This document shows, piece after piece, positions 1 to 10,979 of a DNA stretch of 64,000 nucleotides (positions within the stretch are counted from its first letter, which is position 1; every line of letters begins with the position of its first letter). The notes beneath the pieces are model-generated. The model ran no database searches and was not told the DNA's origin. It saw nothing but the letters and a program-made list of their open reading frames with translations. The translations under genes were made by a program, and so were the position numbers. Origin of the DNA: Cristatella mucedo (Eukaryota; Bryozoa; Phylactolaemata; Cristatellidae); the NCBI GenBank assembly GCA_009760855.2, contig WPIO01000370.1, positions 1-64,000 on the forward strand. Direction: 5' to 3'.

Positions 1-210
1 GTCAATGTCGCCGAAAATTCGTCGACGGTCCGCTCTTCTGGCCGAGCCACAGCAAAAAAAACTTGTGGGCTGCCGAGCGTAGGCGTCAGCGTCAGCTTTC
101 AGCTGTGCGATTTTCGTCATCATCTGCTGCTGGCGTTCAGCTACCGATGCCGCTTTGAGTGCTTCACCGGCGCCAGCTGCAGCGCTACTCCCAACCGCTT
201 CAGCGTGACG
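1..210 (-). pseudogene. Gag-like start of the LTR-A internal region (partial)
   Basis: On the minus strand an open stretch reads a charged, Ala/Gln-rich segment that includes AERQQQMMTKIAQLKADAD and continues off the left edge of the window. It lies just inside the LTR-A repeat on the same strand, where a gag gene is expected. The composition resembles the coiled N-terminal part of LTR-retrotransposon Gag proteins. A TAG stop lies about 10 codons upstream and no clear ATG opens the frame, so it is partial or broken. Assignment to gag rests on position and composition only; no zinc knuckle or protease is visible here. Confidence 0.4.
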
Positions 211-589
211 AGCCTAGCTCATCTCGGACGTTTTCCCTGGTCTGCTTAGATATGGCTGACTTGCATACACGTCCACACTTCTCAGGTTCCCACGACGCTC
301 GTTCGCTCGGTCGAATTTACGCGCCTATGTGTCTAGTACAGGGGACCTAGGCCTGGCAAGCCGTTCCATGCAGAATTTCTCATAGCAGCAGCCTACCTGT
401 AATTTAACAAGTCCCCGTTCAGGCGCCAAATATAACGCCGAAGTCTCCGCGGAGGATGCCTCACATGCAGCTCATCAAGCGGCGTAGGCTACTGCTGAAT
501 GCGGCCCGGTGCGCGGATGCGCCTGTTATGCAGGCCACCGCGAAATAGGCGTTTCCGGCGCTGACCTAATGACCGTTACTAAGTGGCCG

Positions 590-1612
590 TGAGTTCGTGG
601 CGCGGATTGGAAAGAGAGACGCACAAATAGCGGATTTGACTGCGCTTTATTCGCAAGCGAACAATGTCAATGCGCGTCTAGCCCACTTGTATCTTTGCAC
701 TTTTCGCAGGCTTTCAACAGCACGCACACTCTTGCGAGGCAAATACGTCTCCGAATTACCTACCTTTATATAGTGGGGAACGACTCGAGCAGACCGACGG
801 GCCTGAACAACCGGAAGCTAGAGCCCCGCGGGAGAACTAGGATTCCGCCTGCACTGTCGCAAAAAGGGCACGAATACCTCGGACCCATAATCCTAACTGG
901 AGAACCAGCGCTCCGCTTCCACCATAGAGGCAGGAAAACCTCCACCCTCGCTAAACTGAGAGATTACTTGGGGGCCGCCTCACTTTTGACGAAATACCTC
1001 CACGCTGCATCGAACTACTTCTAGCTCCTTGTGCCAGCACCACGCATGCGCACCCACATAAAACAAGCACAAAACGTGAGCCGCGAGCGTTATGCAACCG
1101 CATTTTGAGGCGTCCACAGAATTCTCCCAGTGCTGCCTCTCGCCCTGTCGCGTCAATCGCTGGCGAACAGCGCCACCTACCTCGCTCGCCTGCAGAGAAA
1201 AAGAGCCAGGCCAACCACCAGCGACTGCATCGAAGCGAAACCCAAGACAAAGATTGAGCCCCGAGCGAGCGTCGCTCCACGCTTATAAACCTTGCCGCCA
1301 CCACGAAATAAGAGCTAAGTGGTATGCGGCCAGGCGCCGAGGGCCATATACGTGAAATACATTATGGCTAAGTATTTTGCCGGCCGGATGAGCCATCCCG
1401 TTCCGCTTAAACGCCATTAGGATTCCAGGCGATTTTTTGGACAAAGTTATGGCCGAGGTTGACAGGCAAGTTGACATTAATAAGCTGCACCTGCGGATAG
1501 CTTATCAAATCTAAAAGCCGAATCTCCGCGGCCGGTCTCAGAGATTTCTGGCTCGCACTTGAGCTCTTGCTATCTCGCCACACCGGTGCTCCTCTCTGGT
1601 TGACTGCATTTT
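590..1612 (-). mobile_element. LTR-A long terminal repeat, minus copy
   Basis: The reverse complement aligns along its length with the plus copy at 30.15-31.2 kb. Shared landmarks are a 5' start near 1612 (TG..CAGTCAACCAGAGAGG), a TATA-like TTTATAAG near 1289-1282, an AATAAA polyadenylation signal at 651-646 and a conserved block around 770-860. The TATA-to-AATAAA distance is about 630 bp here and about 685 bp in the other copy. That order is the usual U3-R-U5 arrangement of an LTR. The 3' boundary is approximate because I could not fix the terminal CA or a primer-binding site. Confidence 0.7.
1282..1289 (-). promoter_or_regulatory. TATA-like box of LTR-A
   Basis: The minus strand reads TTTATAAG within the LTR. 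The same place in the plus-strand LTR-A copy reads TATTTAAG at 30,468-30,475. It is followed in both copies by a GC-rich conserved segment that begins with CAACGCTCGCTC or a close variant. This fits an RNA polymerase II core promoter that starts the retrotransposon transcript. Confidence 0.5.
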
Positions 1613-1972
1613 TAGAATTGCATATCCGTCTGTAATTCCACGCAGCCACACATACTATATGGGTGTTACGCGGGATATTGTTAAATAGCTCACTAAAAGT
1701 CGAGGCGTCTTTCGGTGCGTATTCAGTAGCCAATAGAATTCATCTCGCGCAACAAAAACAAAATTAGAAGCGTAGCAGAGTCAGGAGAGCAGTTGAGGTA
1801 GTAACTAACATAGAAGTAGCAGTGCAGGACCGCTGGGAAGGATGTACTAGAGTCGGCTGCAGGAGAGTAGATGTCGTCACTTAAGAATCGTGGGAGTGAG
1901 TTTCACAATCTAAGACCTGCGGAGCAAAAGCTTCTGTGGCCAAAGGTCTTACAGATAGCACAATATTAAAAC
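1605..1972 (-). mobile_element. LINE-B 3' end fragment
   Basis: This matches 13,678-14,040 and the 3' end of the longer minus-strand LINE-B copy near 33,290-33,640. The matching region includes the complement of the LINE-B C-terminal coding end, around the SRAVPRLWNSLP motif, and the downstream 3' untranslated segment. It is 5'-truncated. It forms the left arm of the composite block that recurs at 13.7-16.6 kb. Confidence 0.65.
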
Positions 1973-1977
1973 TTTAA

Positions 1978-2110
1978 TTGGCGGCGTCTGCGCGCGAGTC
2001 GGTGGCGTCCGCTAGAGAATCAACGGCGTCCTCGCGAGAGTCGTCAGAGAGTCGGCAGCGTCCGCCAGAGAGGCAGTGGCCTGTGATGCAGCGAAAGCCA
2101 TGGAGGCCAC
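1978..2110 (-). repeat. 21-bp imperfect minisatellite (heptad-coding on minus strand)
   Basis: Units of about 21 bp of the type GGCGTCCGCNAGAGAGTCG recur about five times. On the minus strand the units read as a seven-residue repeat of the form S-L-A-D-A-x-D. In this copy one frame change occurs in the array. The homologous array at 14,068-14,135 keeps the same heptad. It lies in the 5' part of the LTR-B-related block. Confidence 0.55.
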
Positions 2111-2544
2111 ATTGACCAGCTACAAGCAGGTGGGTTGCGACGCAGCCGGAGGGTCCGTGCAGGCCGGAAGTCAGCTAGCTGACGTTGTTCAGTGGACCAC
2201 GTTGCCGGACGGTCGCGAAAGGTCGCGCTTCGACGCGCCTCCTGCGAGCGGCCATTAAGTAGCCAGCCTGTCTGTCGGTTCAGATGTTGATGGTGGCCGT
2301 TACGCCGATACGGCGCTGGATTTCTGGTGTCGCATTTGTAGCAGCTGGGTGTCCTCAATACTGAGCGGTACATTGCATTTACTTGTGTTGCTGCTGGTCA
2401 CTTGTGGTCATAAGGCGGGGGGCATGTAGATTGATGACATACCGGCTGGTACTCTTTCTCGACTAACCGGCCGATAAACGGAACTATCGTCACGATTGGC
2501 CGGTTCACAGCTGTGGTTCGTCTCTGATTCATCATGGGACTCGA

Positions 2545-2851
2545 GTAGAATAATCCCTCACGACATGCGCCAGAACGTCCCCAGACCTGACCACATTTAA
2601 AAAGAACTTAAAAACACACCTATTTAGGACAGCATTTAGTGGGTCCCTGTGATTCGTCCTTCACGTGCTTGTGCATGCTGCCACTAACCACATTTGCATG
2701 CTGACCCTGTGCATGTCACCCCTAACCATGTTATTCATTTTGTTTGTTTTTCAAGCATGATTTCACTTACCATTCAATTGCATTTCCCTTTGCAGCAAAT
2801 GTAAAGCGCCTAGAAAGAGATTACGTTCTCTGAGGGCGCTTTAAAAAGTAA

Positions 2852-2884
<33 letters not shown>
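2545..2884 (+). mobile_element. LINE-A 3' fragment
   Basis: The fragment encodes the last residues of LINE-A ORF2 (DLTTFKKNLKTHLFRTAFSGSL-type ending, stop near 2650), the 3' untranslated region, the GCGCC/GGCGC hairpin at about 2809-2843 and an (ATT)n tail. It is inserted into LTR-B copy 1 and is absent from the equivalent place in copy 2, so it is younger than the duplication. Confidence 0.85.
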
Positions 2885-3044
2885 ACAATGCACTTGATAA
2901 AGCACCCGCAGAGAACTCAATCTTCTTCTAGGCGCTTCGCATCTGCAGCAAAGGGAAGCGCGATTGACTGGTGAGTAATATCATGCTTAATAAAACAACA
3001 TGAAAAAAGTTGTTAGGGGTGACATGCACAGGGCCAGCCTGCAA
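2885..3044 (-). mobile_element. LINE-A 3' tail fragment
   Basis: This is a 160-bp minus-strand LINE-A 3' end. Its hairpin (GATAAAGCACCC...TAGGCGCTTCG) begins immediately next to the ATT tail of the plus-strand copy to its left, so the two elements are tail to tail. Only untranslated sequence is retained. Confidence 0.85.
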
Positions 3045-3109
3045 GAGAGGGGTTCAGGGAGTCGCGCTTCCCTCTTCCCTGTTCGTCATGGAATAAACGC
3101 TGGCGTTGG

Positions 3110-3920
3110 TCATTGGCTGGCGCTCTGAGCTGTGACTCACTCTGTGCTGAACCAAGCGACTCACTAGCAGGTTACCTGCCCTGCCAGGGTCATAGGTGCT
3201 AAACGGGCCTCAGCGTTAAGGAACAGCTACCGTACAGCTTCCTAGTCAGTGTTCGTGTCTGAGAGCCAGAGCCACCAACCAGTAGATCACTGACCACGAA
3301 AGACATCACCCTGCCGACCCGAAGCCAGCAGTTACTAGGAAAAAGCCCAACGGCTGCATACTTATCGGTTTGGTTACGTCCTTCTGCCAACAGAGCATCC
3401 TGGTTGCCTTCTAACGACACCGGCACATTACCATACTGCCGTATCGGTGCTGTCGTCGATGATCAGGTCCGGCTCTCAAGCCGGATTACCGGCATACAGG
3501 AGGGCACAGCTTGGCGACCTGCCGGTGAGCTCCTTGGCCGGACGAGCTCCAATCAGGCGGCTCTGAACCGGCCTGTGTCGGGCATTGATAACAGACAGCC
3601 TCGGCCGGTAATGGGTCAGCACATGACAAGCTGTCTTTCCATCCCTACGGCATCGGCTGCAGCTGCTAACGAGTTCCCAGGTATAACCAACTTCTAGCAC
3701 TGGTAGCCCGTCCCGGTATGAGCCGTGGACGAACCGCCAGGCCCGGAATAATAAGCCAAGCCCTTAGGTCTCGAGGGTGACCATGGGTGGCGAATATGCC
3801 TGCAATCGTGCAGCTCTGACCCTGCACGGTACATACTGGGCCACCCAAGCCCGGCTTTCAAAAAGTCTGGCAAATTTCTGAAGCATTCGTGATAACCACA
3901 AGTGGCACGACATAGTGTTT
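3110..3920 (-). pseudogene. RLE-1: C-terminal end of an R2-like LINE, copy 1
   Basis: The minus strand reads, in order: a WRFVHGSYRDGLPV segment; a zinc-ribbon-like CSRCRRDGKTACHVLTHYRP at about 3650-3590; ARHRPVQSRLIGA; then EPDLIIDDS at about 3477-3450; and, after a frame change, VPVSLEGNQDALL followed by KYAAVGLF and a VSDLLVGG segment. This order (C-C-H-H/C knuckle, PD, D, then VPFE-like segment) is that of the C-terminal restriction-like endonuclease of R2/NeSL-type LINEs. A TGA just before EPDLIIDD and a frameshift show it is dead. The same TGA is in the second copy at 15.2 kb. Confidence 0.6.
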
Positions 3921-4366
3921 GATTAGCTCAGGGTCGGTAGACACGTGCAGCGATTCAGGGGCCGGCCAGGTCAAGGTGGCAGGAGAGCAGCTTGAGGCAT
4001 TTATGCACTTTTGACCACAGAGGATGCTCCTAGTCAGTGCGTAAAATGGAGGTGCTAAGCTGACGAAGCCATGGATTCCGAGGAGCGAGATGCGAAAGAG
4101 AAATGCAGTGACTCAAAGTTCGGCCAACCTCATCGGAAGTGGCTTAGAACCGTCCGAGCTTTTTTCGGCAGGCTGCAGCTCAGCTTTATGGACAAGCCGT
4201 GCCCGACGGAGGTAGTCAAGCCGTGCAGGAAAACCTTGCTGGCTTAGAACTGCATACCCAGTACTGACGCAGATTGTTCAGCTGCAGACACGAGGGCCCG
4301 TAGACCGGAACACGTCCCCGAGAACACGGTGAGATCACCCGCCCAGGCACGGACCGACAGCTCGGT
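3920..4366 (-). other. Upstream part of the RLE-1 block, no readable frame
   Basis: This stretch is nearly identical to 15,715-16,160 and lies upstream of the RLE-1 C-terminus on the minus strand. It would be expected to hold reverse-transcriptase thumb sequence, but I see no open frame or motif. It is kept as part of the duplicated block. Confidence 0.4.
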
Positions 4367-4369
4367 AAT

Positions 4370-4518
4370 GCCGAGCTGGTTTGGTCCAGTGGTTAAATTG
4401 CTCGCCCCAACCAAAGTCTGGCTAAGGTTGTGGGCTCAAACCCCCGGGACATTGTTGAAGCGCCTGATTAGAAATAAAGTTCTCTTGTGGCGCTATATAA
4501 ATGAATCATATTTTTCAA
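4370..4518 (+). mobile_element. SINE-1, copy a
   Basis: This is a tRNA-derived SINE. An A-box-like TGGTCCAGTGGTTAA starts near 4383 and a B-box-like GGCTCAAACCC lies at 4433-4443. The 3' part reads AAGCGCCTGATTAGAAAT, then AAGTTCTCTTGTGGCGCTAT, which copies the LINE-A terminal hairpin. It is shared with the copy at 16.16 kb at the same place in the duplicated block, so it inserted before the duplication. Confidence 0.75.
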
Positions 4519-4744
4519 TTTTTAAGTCAACCTGGAAGTAAGACTTATGCATGCTAGATGAAAGTCTGGCGATTGGTACAGCACCTACGTCACGGGTCAT
4601 AAGATTCCTCAATTCACAAATGAATCAGCAGAAAAAGGTTAGCACACTTGAATAAAAACGACTAAATGGCGTTTGCATACTGTCCAACCAGCCAAATTCA
4701 TCAACAAGCGGAGTCCAGAGCATACAATTAAGGAACTGTACTTA

Positions 4745-4842
4745 GTCTACTTCACTTTACAGCAAATGTAAAGCGCCTAGAGAGAGATTAAGTTCTCTGA
4801 GGGCGCTTTATCAAGTGAATTATTATTATTATTATTATTATA
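4745..4842 (+). mobile_element. LINE-A 3' tail fragment
   Basis: Only the last ~100 bp of LINE-A are present: the CTTTACAGCAAATGTAAAGCGCC start of the hairpin, its partner arm and the ATT tail. It interrupts sequence that is continuous in the duplicate near 16,545, so it inserted after the duplication. Confidence 0.85.
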
Positions 4843-4885
4843 GGGTATGGCCATTGCTGAAAGTCAGGGTCATCAAGAGAGGCCA

Positions 4886-6830
4886 ATGCGTACAAGCTTT
4901 TCGCTTATGCGGAACATGTGATACCTGAGGTTACTGTTTCATGGCCAAATCAAAACTCCAGTGACGTAGATTCCACAGCGACAACGTCCAGCACAGAGAA
5001 TCTGAATATGACTAGAGACATATGCAATAAAGTAAAACACCTTTCACCTGGAATGATATGTTCCTGATGTTATTGGCTGTTTAATAAGGAAATCGGAGCT
5101 GCAGATTCAAAAGAGTGGACCGAGAGTGAGTTTGATGCGACTGCATACAATTCGAAATGGTTGGGAAACGTGCGACAACGGTCGTTCGACTAGCCATCTC
5201 GATTGACTTTGAGGTATTGAACAAGAAAAACTCGGGATGGTAGGCGTCAGATACGGTGTATTCTGTTGGTGAATTTAGCCAGGTCTCATTCGAAGCAACG
5301 TCGTCAAGTTTGTACTCAATAATATCATCACCTATAATGTGAGTTATTATATGCTAATAGATTGTTCGAACGGAACAACGTAGAATGACCGCCTAGGTTT
5401 TACGGCAGCAATGAATAATAGCGAGTATAGTGATTTGAGACGAGTCTGGGACTACCAAGGATGTACGCCTTCCCCCAACGAAGTTTGTTCCGAGTTGGTT
5501 GACTTCGAGATATTTAGGATGCTTCGAAGCAGTTACCACATTTAGTTATGCACACGATGAAAAAATACGAAGCAATACGGGGCATGTACAACGGTATCTG
5601 ATATGGTTCAGTGAAGCTACAGCCTGATAACTCACTGATAACCATAGCCAGACAAGCGACGGATCTATGTATGAGTTTCTAAAGCAGCTAAATTCGAGCA
5701 GGTTAATCGCAATCGGCGAATTTAAAGTTGCAGCCCAAATAGATGGAGAAAATCAGAACGAATAGGGCTCTGGCAAATGGCGGCATGAAGATAGGATGAG
5801 AGAGTCTTGAAAAGAAACACACCAACAAGAACGGAACTTAATTTTTGCACGTCGCACACACAACAAATATGATTTAAACTGATGTAAGCGTGATCATTTT
5901 CAGTATTTGTTGCTTTCAAGAACCTAAGTTTTTTGAAGAAAATTATGCAACTGAAAACAAAGCCTAGTTCCACTTAGTGCCTGGAGGCGAGAATATGGCC
6001 AGGCGATGCAATCAGTCTTAATACATTCTTTATGTTGCTTGTTGTCAAAAAATTGCTGGTTTTGGTCGTCAATGCTAGGCGTCGTACCTGAGTGCAAACA
6101 GCAAATTACTACACCAGATTACAAGTTGCAAATTACGAGTCAAATATTGCTCAGGGGCCCACCATGTTTAAGCTCAGAGTTAAAATTGCTAAGCTCGATA
6201 TACAGCTAGAAGTGCAATCGCTTCTGATTTTACCAGGCATTATCGTAAGGCACTATCTCATGTCTTGTAATGAGTCCGAAATTTCCTAGACTCGTCGGTA
6301 TCAGCTTCTTTAAAGAGTGATATTACCTACAATAATAAGACAAAGCGTCTTCTCATAGTATCCCAACATCAATTATTCCGAAGGCCAATAATGTATTGAC
6401 TGACTATACTCATGAATACCATGGAAATAAGGTAATGCAACGCAAAATCTTAAAACTTAACTGCCAAATTGACGGCGAATGGTTTTGAGGATAAAAAGAT
6501 TGAGTAAATAAATGTGAAATTTGTATTTCAGCTGAGAAATGAGTTATAACAATAAATGTTTCCTGGCAATAGGGTGTACATGCCGTGTTGTCAGCGAACA
6601 GCTTGGAATGAATAAGATAAAAAGCTAAACGATGCAATAGAGATGAAACAATTTCAAAGTCATGATTTGAATACATTGGATGTACCACAGCTTTAATCTT
6701 ATATCTAAAGTCTTTTTGCTGCTTATTATGGTCGCACAGCCACTGTCCACTGTGGGTGCTTCTATCAACTTAAGTAATCCGAAGGTGTACTGTAGGTGGA
6801 GAGCAAAAAACGAGTGGCTTAATTGTACCG
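4886..6830. other. AT-rich stretch without recognised features
   Basis: The longest open frames are short (under 85 codons) and do not resemble known families. No tRNA, hairpin or retroelement motif was recognised. The right edge of the 1.6-4.9 kb duplicated block lies at about 4886. Confidence 0.5.
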
Positions 6831-6832
6831 TT

Positions 6833-7000
6833 GGTGAGCCGTGATGGCACACTAGGTAAGGCGTTTGCTTTCACAACCTCGGTCCCGAGGTCATGGGTTC
6901 GATTCCTGTGGTGGGCGATCCTTTATCGCCACTGCAAGCGGTGGTGATAGCCGTAAAGGCTCTTCTGTCGCTATACAAAAAGAGGAAGTTTAATCAGCTA
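6833..7000 (+). mobile_element. SINE-2, copy a (best preserved)
   Basis: The tRNA-like head has an A-box-like TGATGGCACACTAGG near 6841 and a perfect B box GGTTCGATTCC at 6896-6906. The body reads GTGGGCGATCCTTTATCGCC, then a GCAAGCGGTGGTGATAG segment, then CGCTATACAAAAAGAGG. The same body recurs at 32.3, 34.25 and 45.9 kb. RNA polymerase III transcription from the internal A and B boxes is expected of this class. Confidence 0.8.
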
Positions 7001-7039
7001 ATTTTCCTTTTTTAACGTTAAATGCACAAAAGCTGTTGT

Positions 7040-7810
7040 GATGCGACCGTGAGGAATCCTGCCAACGATAAAAATTTAATCATAAAAGCACTGCAAAGCT
7101 AGAAAATAAGGGCTTCCACTGACTAAAGCAAACATTCCATCAAGATAACAGTGAATCAATAATATAGATGCATCGTGGATTACAGTAGCTCGTGGGGCTA
7201 CCGATTTACCAGCATCAAACCGACCAATTATTGACTAGCTATGGGGAACTTATAAGTTACCAGGTTTGCATTACGTGGTCTTTCACTGCCCCTGTTATAT
7301 TTGTCAATCGTTTGGACACCTTTAAACTTTAGATGGATCGTACATTCTTCTAATCAGTGTGTTTAAACGGTTCTCTGATGAAGTTAACGATGCCTTTCTT
7401 ACTATACTGTGTGAGAATAAGGTCAAACACATCACGAAAGGAGTCAGTTGCATTGGCAAGTGCGAATATATAGGGTTTGGCATGCAGGGAAATGATTGGC
7501 ACCCATCACGGAAATTAGGAAATAAAAAGCTGAGCGGTTTTATGGGATCGGTACATTTCATCAAATATGAATTACCAGTCAAAAGTGACCTCTCGGCTTT
7601 TGGCGAATGTTAACTGAGCGAAAAGTTTCCAAACAGAAATATTTTGGAATCTTTGACGTAACCAAAGACCCCTAGACAAGAAAGGTAGCCTGATTTAGAC
7701 TAAATTCGGAGATATTGACCGTTTAGAGAGGTGGGGAAATAAATTGCAAAAGTGCGCAATTTACGTGTGTATCTCCTTCGATGGGAAACCCTGTACTGAT
7801 CAGTTAGAGG
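7040..7810 (+). repeat. Repeat F, copy 1 (unidentified)
   Basis: This segment aligns in order with 21,345-22,125. Shared blocks include GAGGAATCCTGC, GGGCTTCCACTGACT, CACCAGCATCAAACCGACCA and GGAAATGATTGGCACCCATC. An 84-codon plus frame at 7359-7613 and an 86-codon minus frame overlap it. Differences between copies include many non-triplet indels, which speaks against a conserved protein. No terminal repeats or poly-A were recognised. It could be a non-autonomous element or part of an old LTR element. Confidence 0.6.
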
Positions 7811-9950
7811 ACGTGTTAGCAGCAATGCTAGTGAAAATCACAGCTAGCTCATTGGTTCTACACAGTCTATCTGCAACGCCTCATGTGACAGGAGCGCGCA
7901 TTGAAGAGATTAGGTAGATACGCTCGCAAAATTTCATAAAGTCCTTACGAATCACGAAAAAGGGTATCTATCTCACAGCCAACCCATCTTACATATCTAA
8001 ACGTAGGCCGACTTCACGGTGCACAGGTACAGAAGTAACTGAAAGTTTAAGATGAAATATGCATCAGGCGACATACAATGAGCAGGAAATATTTTAGCAG
8101 TACTTGGTTTCGTGAGGCAAGAACAGACGTGTTGATTAACTAGAAAATGTCTCAGTAACCTTAGATTTAGTTATGTAGCATGTGTGAGAGTTGTATGACT
8201 ATATTGGGCACAGGATGAAGTGTTAAAACACAATTTTCATCTGCTAGACTTAAAAAGCAGACGTATCGTGTACTCAGTCATTAAAGTGCCATTCCAAAAC
8301 ACGTATCGATACGGCAGATTTGTGTTGCATCTGCGACTCCCATGCATTTTCTTGGCTAAATTGCTACTCGGCTGGCCTAACACTAACAAAATTATGCCAA
8401 GCTCTTTGCTTGGTGATTCGCATCTCGGGTCGTTTGCTGGTAAATCAATCAGTTAGTGGCAAGCATCGGCTCAGGCATACCTGAATATATTGACTTGATC
8501 CAAGAAAATTTAGAACTGTCCAGGGAGAAATTTATTCATAGAGGATTTTAAACAGAGACATTTATTGAACAGATTTGCTTGGTAAAGAAATACAGCATTT
8601 AGGGTAATGTGGACTAGGTTTTTGCATACAATCGATCAAGGACTAATATTCGCTACATATTTAGCACTCAGTCTGTGGTAGCAAATGTAAGAATAGTGTT
8701 TCATAACCGTAGCATCCTTCCGTGAAGTTTTTAAAATTGGAAAAGGATACTACCAGAATACGTGCACACGTAGGATTATCTAGTTAAATTACTTTGTCTT
8801 ATTTTTCATTAGCTGAATATTAAAAAAAACAGATGTGTGCTGCAGTGACCATAGGCTTAAGTTTTCATGCCCTAAGTGGTGACTTATATGAAATCGATCG
8901 CACTACAATGTTGGTAGTTATAATGACCTGTGAGACTCTTATATTAGCTGTAGACAAAAGAAGTCCTGGGCAAGAGCCTCTTGATGATAGTAGCTCTTAG
9001 GTAGCACTAGACAAGCTGTCAGTGGTTTTAGAAGCAGCACGAGAGTGACAAGTAAATGAGGTTCTAGGAAGACATTTGCACTCTATTTGCACTGATAGCC
9101 TCATAAATAATCGCCATGATTCTTCTCTAAAAACACATATTCTTAGCTATATTTTAATCTCTGCTACGATACAGCCTATCTAACCAAGGCAAGGGTTCAT
9201 GGCAAGCAAAGCGACTGATAGATAGCTTAGTAGAATGACTATTTGCCAAAACTCCGATGCCCGAACACGCTGATGGTATTATCAGCCCTCAATAGAAAAT
9301 AAAAAGTTTAGAGCAGGCTGCTAATGACTGTATCGGCCCGCACCGATACAAAACTGTAGATACACTATGAAAAGATGTTTTCTCAGTTTTTTCATCATCT
9401 GATCTATATATTAGACTGAAATTTCTGGATTAAGGTCACACTCTTTAGGTAGCCAAGCAAGTTAATTCTCACCCAATAAAAAGGGAAAACCGAAGGCTTT
9501 TACTGCTGGAAATGCTTGCAAGGTTAGCCTGTTTCGTCACTGTAAGCAAGATTGCAACCACATAGCAAAATCACATATCAATTCTACTGCAACTTGTGAG
9601 AAAATCCGTGAACGCAGCTACTGAAAGGAAGCAAGCCAGTGCCAAGCTCCAGCTTCTTTATAGTTGCAACTTTGAAGCACCAAATCAGGGTTTTCTGCAA
9701 GCAGTAGTTTTCGTGTCGTGAAAAGTACTACAATACATGTTTGATGACTTATGAAGGGGCTACGTTGTTTCAAGAATTTTTACAGATAATATTATTTCGA
9801 TATTATTCATTGAGTGATTAGTTTTCGATAATGACGCAGGATTATTAAAACGTGACTAACTTGTGAAACAGTTGAATGCGTTAATTTAGGCATCCGTCAG
9901 AGGATAAAAAAAATTATTAAGTCCGCTTGGAACTCCTTGGAACTCTTAAA
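7810..9950. other. AT-rich stretch without recognised features
   Basis: No retroelement motif, tRNA box or convincing gene was seen. The longest frame (78 codons, 8220-8456 plus) has no recognisable domain. Weak resemblance to the region after Repeat F copy 2 (around 22,130-22,330) suggests Repeat F may extend slightly further than drawn. Confidence 0.45.
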
Positions 9951-9953
9951 GCT

Positions 9954-10090
9954 CACCTGCCGATAGCTGACCAGTTCTAAAGGCCCAACGAATGCGGCTG
10001 GTCTCAGAGATCCCTGAGATTCCCGCTTAAGCTCTCGCTATCTCACCACACCAGTGATCCTCTCTGGTTTACTGCCATTGGGCAAATGTG
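9954..10090 (-). mobile_element. LTR-A U3 fragment
   Basis: The reverse complement begins GGCAGTAAACCAGAGAGG and continues through GAGATAGCGAGAGCTTAAG and TCTCTGAGACCAGCCG. This matches the 5' end of LTR-A at 1612-1488 (minus) and 30,150-30,265 (plus). Only the first ~130 bp of the LTR are present. Confidence 0.7.
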
Positions 10091-10169
10091 CCTCTCCCCA
10101 CCGACAAGTTTTCGTGTGCCCTAAAAAAATTGAGGCAAGGCCGGGAACACTCTCTACACATTAGATCTC

Positions 10170-10290
10170 AGAGCAGTCGGGAACTTACTAGCAAGGTTTG
10201 AAGTTTCTCCAAATAAGTTCAGCTGGTCGGCTTGAACTCGCTCCAGAGCCTTAGCTAGAAACGTTAGAAGGGAGACTGGCGTTCGCCGCC
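10170..10290 (-). mobile_element. LINE-A reverse transcriptase fragment
   Basis: GGGAACTTACTAGCAAGG, then TTCAGCTGGTCGGC and AGAAGGGAGACTGGCG, match the minus-strand LINE-A RT region at about 49,310-49,410 (the RPVSLLPFLSK to QSGFRAN part). It is short and isolated. Confidence 0.55.
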
Positions 10291-10759
10291 TAGAAACGGC
10301 TTAAACACACCGATCCAGGTGGCTAAAACTACTGGCATCGGACTTAGTTGGGGGAGGAGCGACGGTGCATGCGGCTTTACTGTGGCTACAGCCGCTACAA
10401 ATCGCATGTAGTCTCACAGACCCACAGGCGTGAACGTAGACGGTTAATGTGAGTCAGGGTTCATTATTCTCATATCGAATACATGAAAATGTACTTAATA
10501 ATATTATTAATGCACTTGATAAAGCACCCTCAGAGAACTTAATCTCTCTCTAGGCGCTTTACATTTGCTGCAAAGGGAAATGCAATTAAATGGTGAGTAA
10601 AATCATGCTTGATAAACAAACAAAATGAATAACATGGTTAGGGGTGACATGCACAGGTCAGCATGCAAATGTGTTTAGTGGCAGCATGCACAACGTCAGC
10701 ACTAATAAGCACGTGAAGGACGAATCACAGGGACCCACTAAATGCTGTTCTAATTTAGG

Positions 10760-10896
10760 CGCCTAGCTGGGTTGGTCCAGCGGTTAAGGTGCTAGCCCCG
10801 ACTAAGGTCTGGCTGAAGTCGTGGGCTCGGGCCCTGAGGCATATGTAAAGCGCCTGAAAAAAAGATTTGGTTCTCTTGGGGCGCTATACAAAATAA

Positions 10897-10897
<1 letters not shown>
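10760..10897 (+). mobile_element. SINE-1, copy c
   Basis: TTGGTCCAGCGGTTAAGG (A-box region) and GGGCTCGGGCCC (B-box region) are followed by CATATGTAAAGCGCC and GGTTCTCTTGGGGCGCTAT, which form the LINE-A-like hairpin. It lies in the 3' UTR/C-terminal junction of the surrounding LINE-A copy, in the opposite orientation. Confidence 0.8.

Positions 10898-10977
<80 letters not shown>
10898..10977. repeat. (AT)n(AC)n(AT)n microsatellite at the SINE-1 tail
   Basis: An uninterrupted AC run of about 30 bases is flanked by AT runs and follows directly on the 3' end of SINE-1 copy c. It probably grew from the A/T-rich tail of the SINE. Two open frames that cross it on either strand are artefacts of the repeat. 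Confidence 0.95.

Positions 10978-10979
<2 letters not shown>

Larger units (their letters stand above)
1975..3110 (+). mobile_element. LTR-B long terminal repeat, copy 1 (interrupted)
   Basis: This segment aligns with 14,045-14,925, and its 3' part aligns with the sequence just before the gag gene at 17,950-18,240. All three end in a motif of the type GAGGGGGATTCAG, then CT-rich sequence, then GTAGAATAAA or AATAAACGCTGG, which looks like an LTR polyadenylation region. Copy 1 is split by two LINE-A fragments at about 2545-3044 that are absent from copy 2. It may be a solo LTR. The 5' boundary is uncertain. Confidence 0.55.

Noticed and set aside
6896-6906. A perfect tRNA B box, considered as a true tRNA gene
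   Set aside because: The head does not fold into a clean cloverleaf, the sequence continues into a repeated SINE body and the unit occurs several times.
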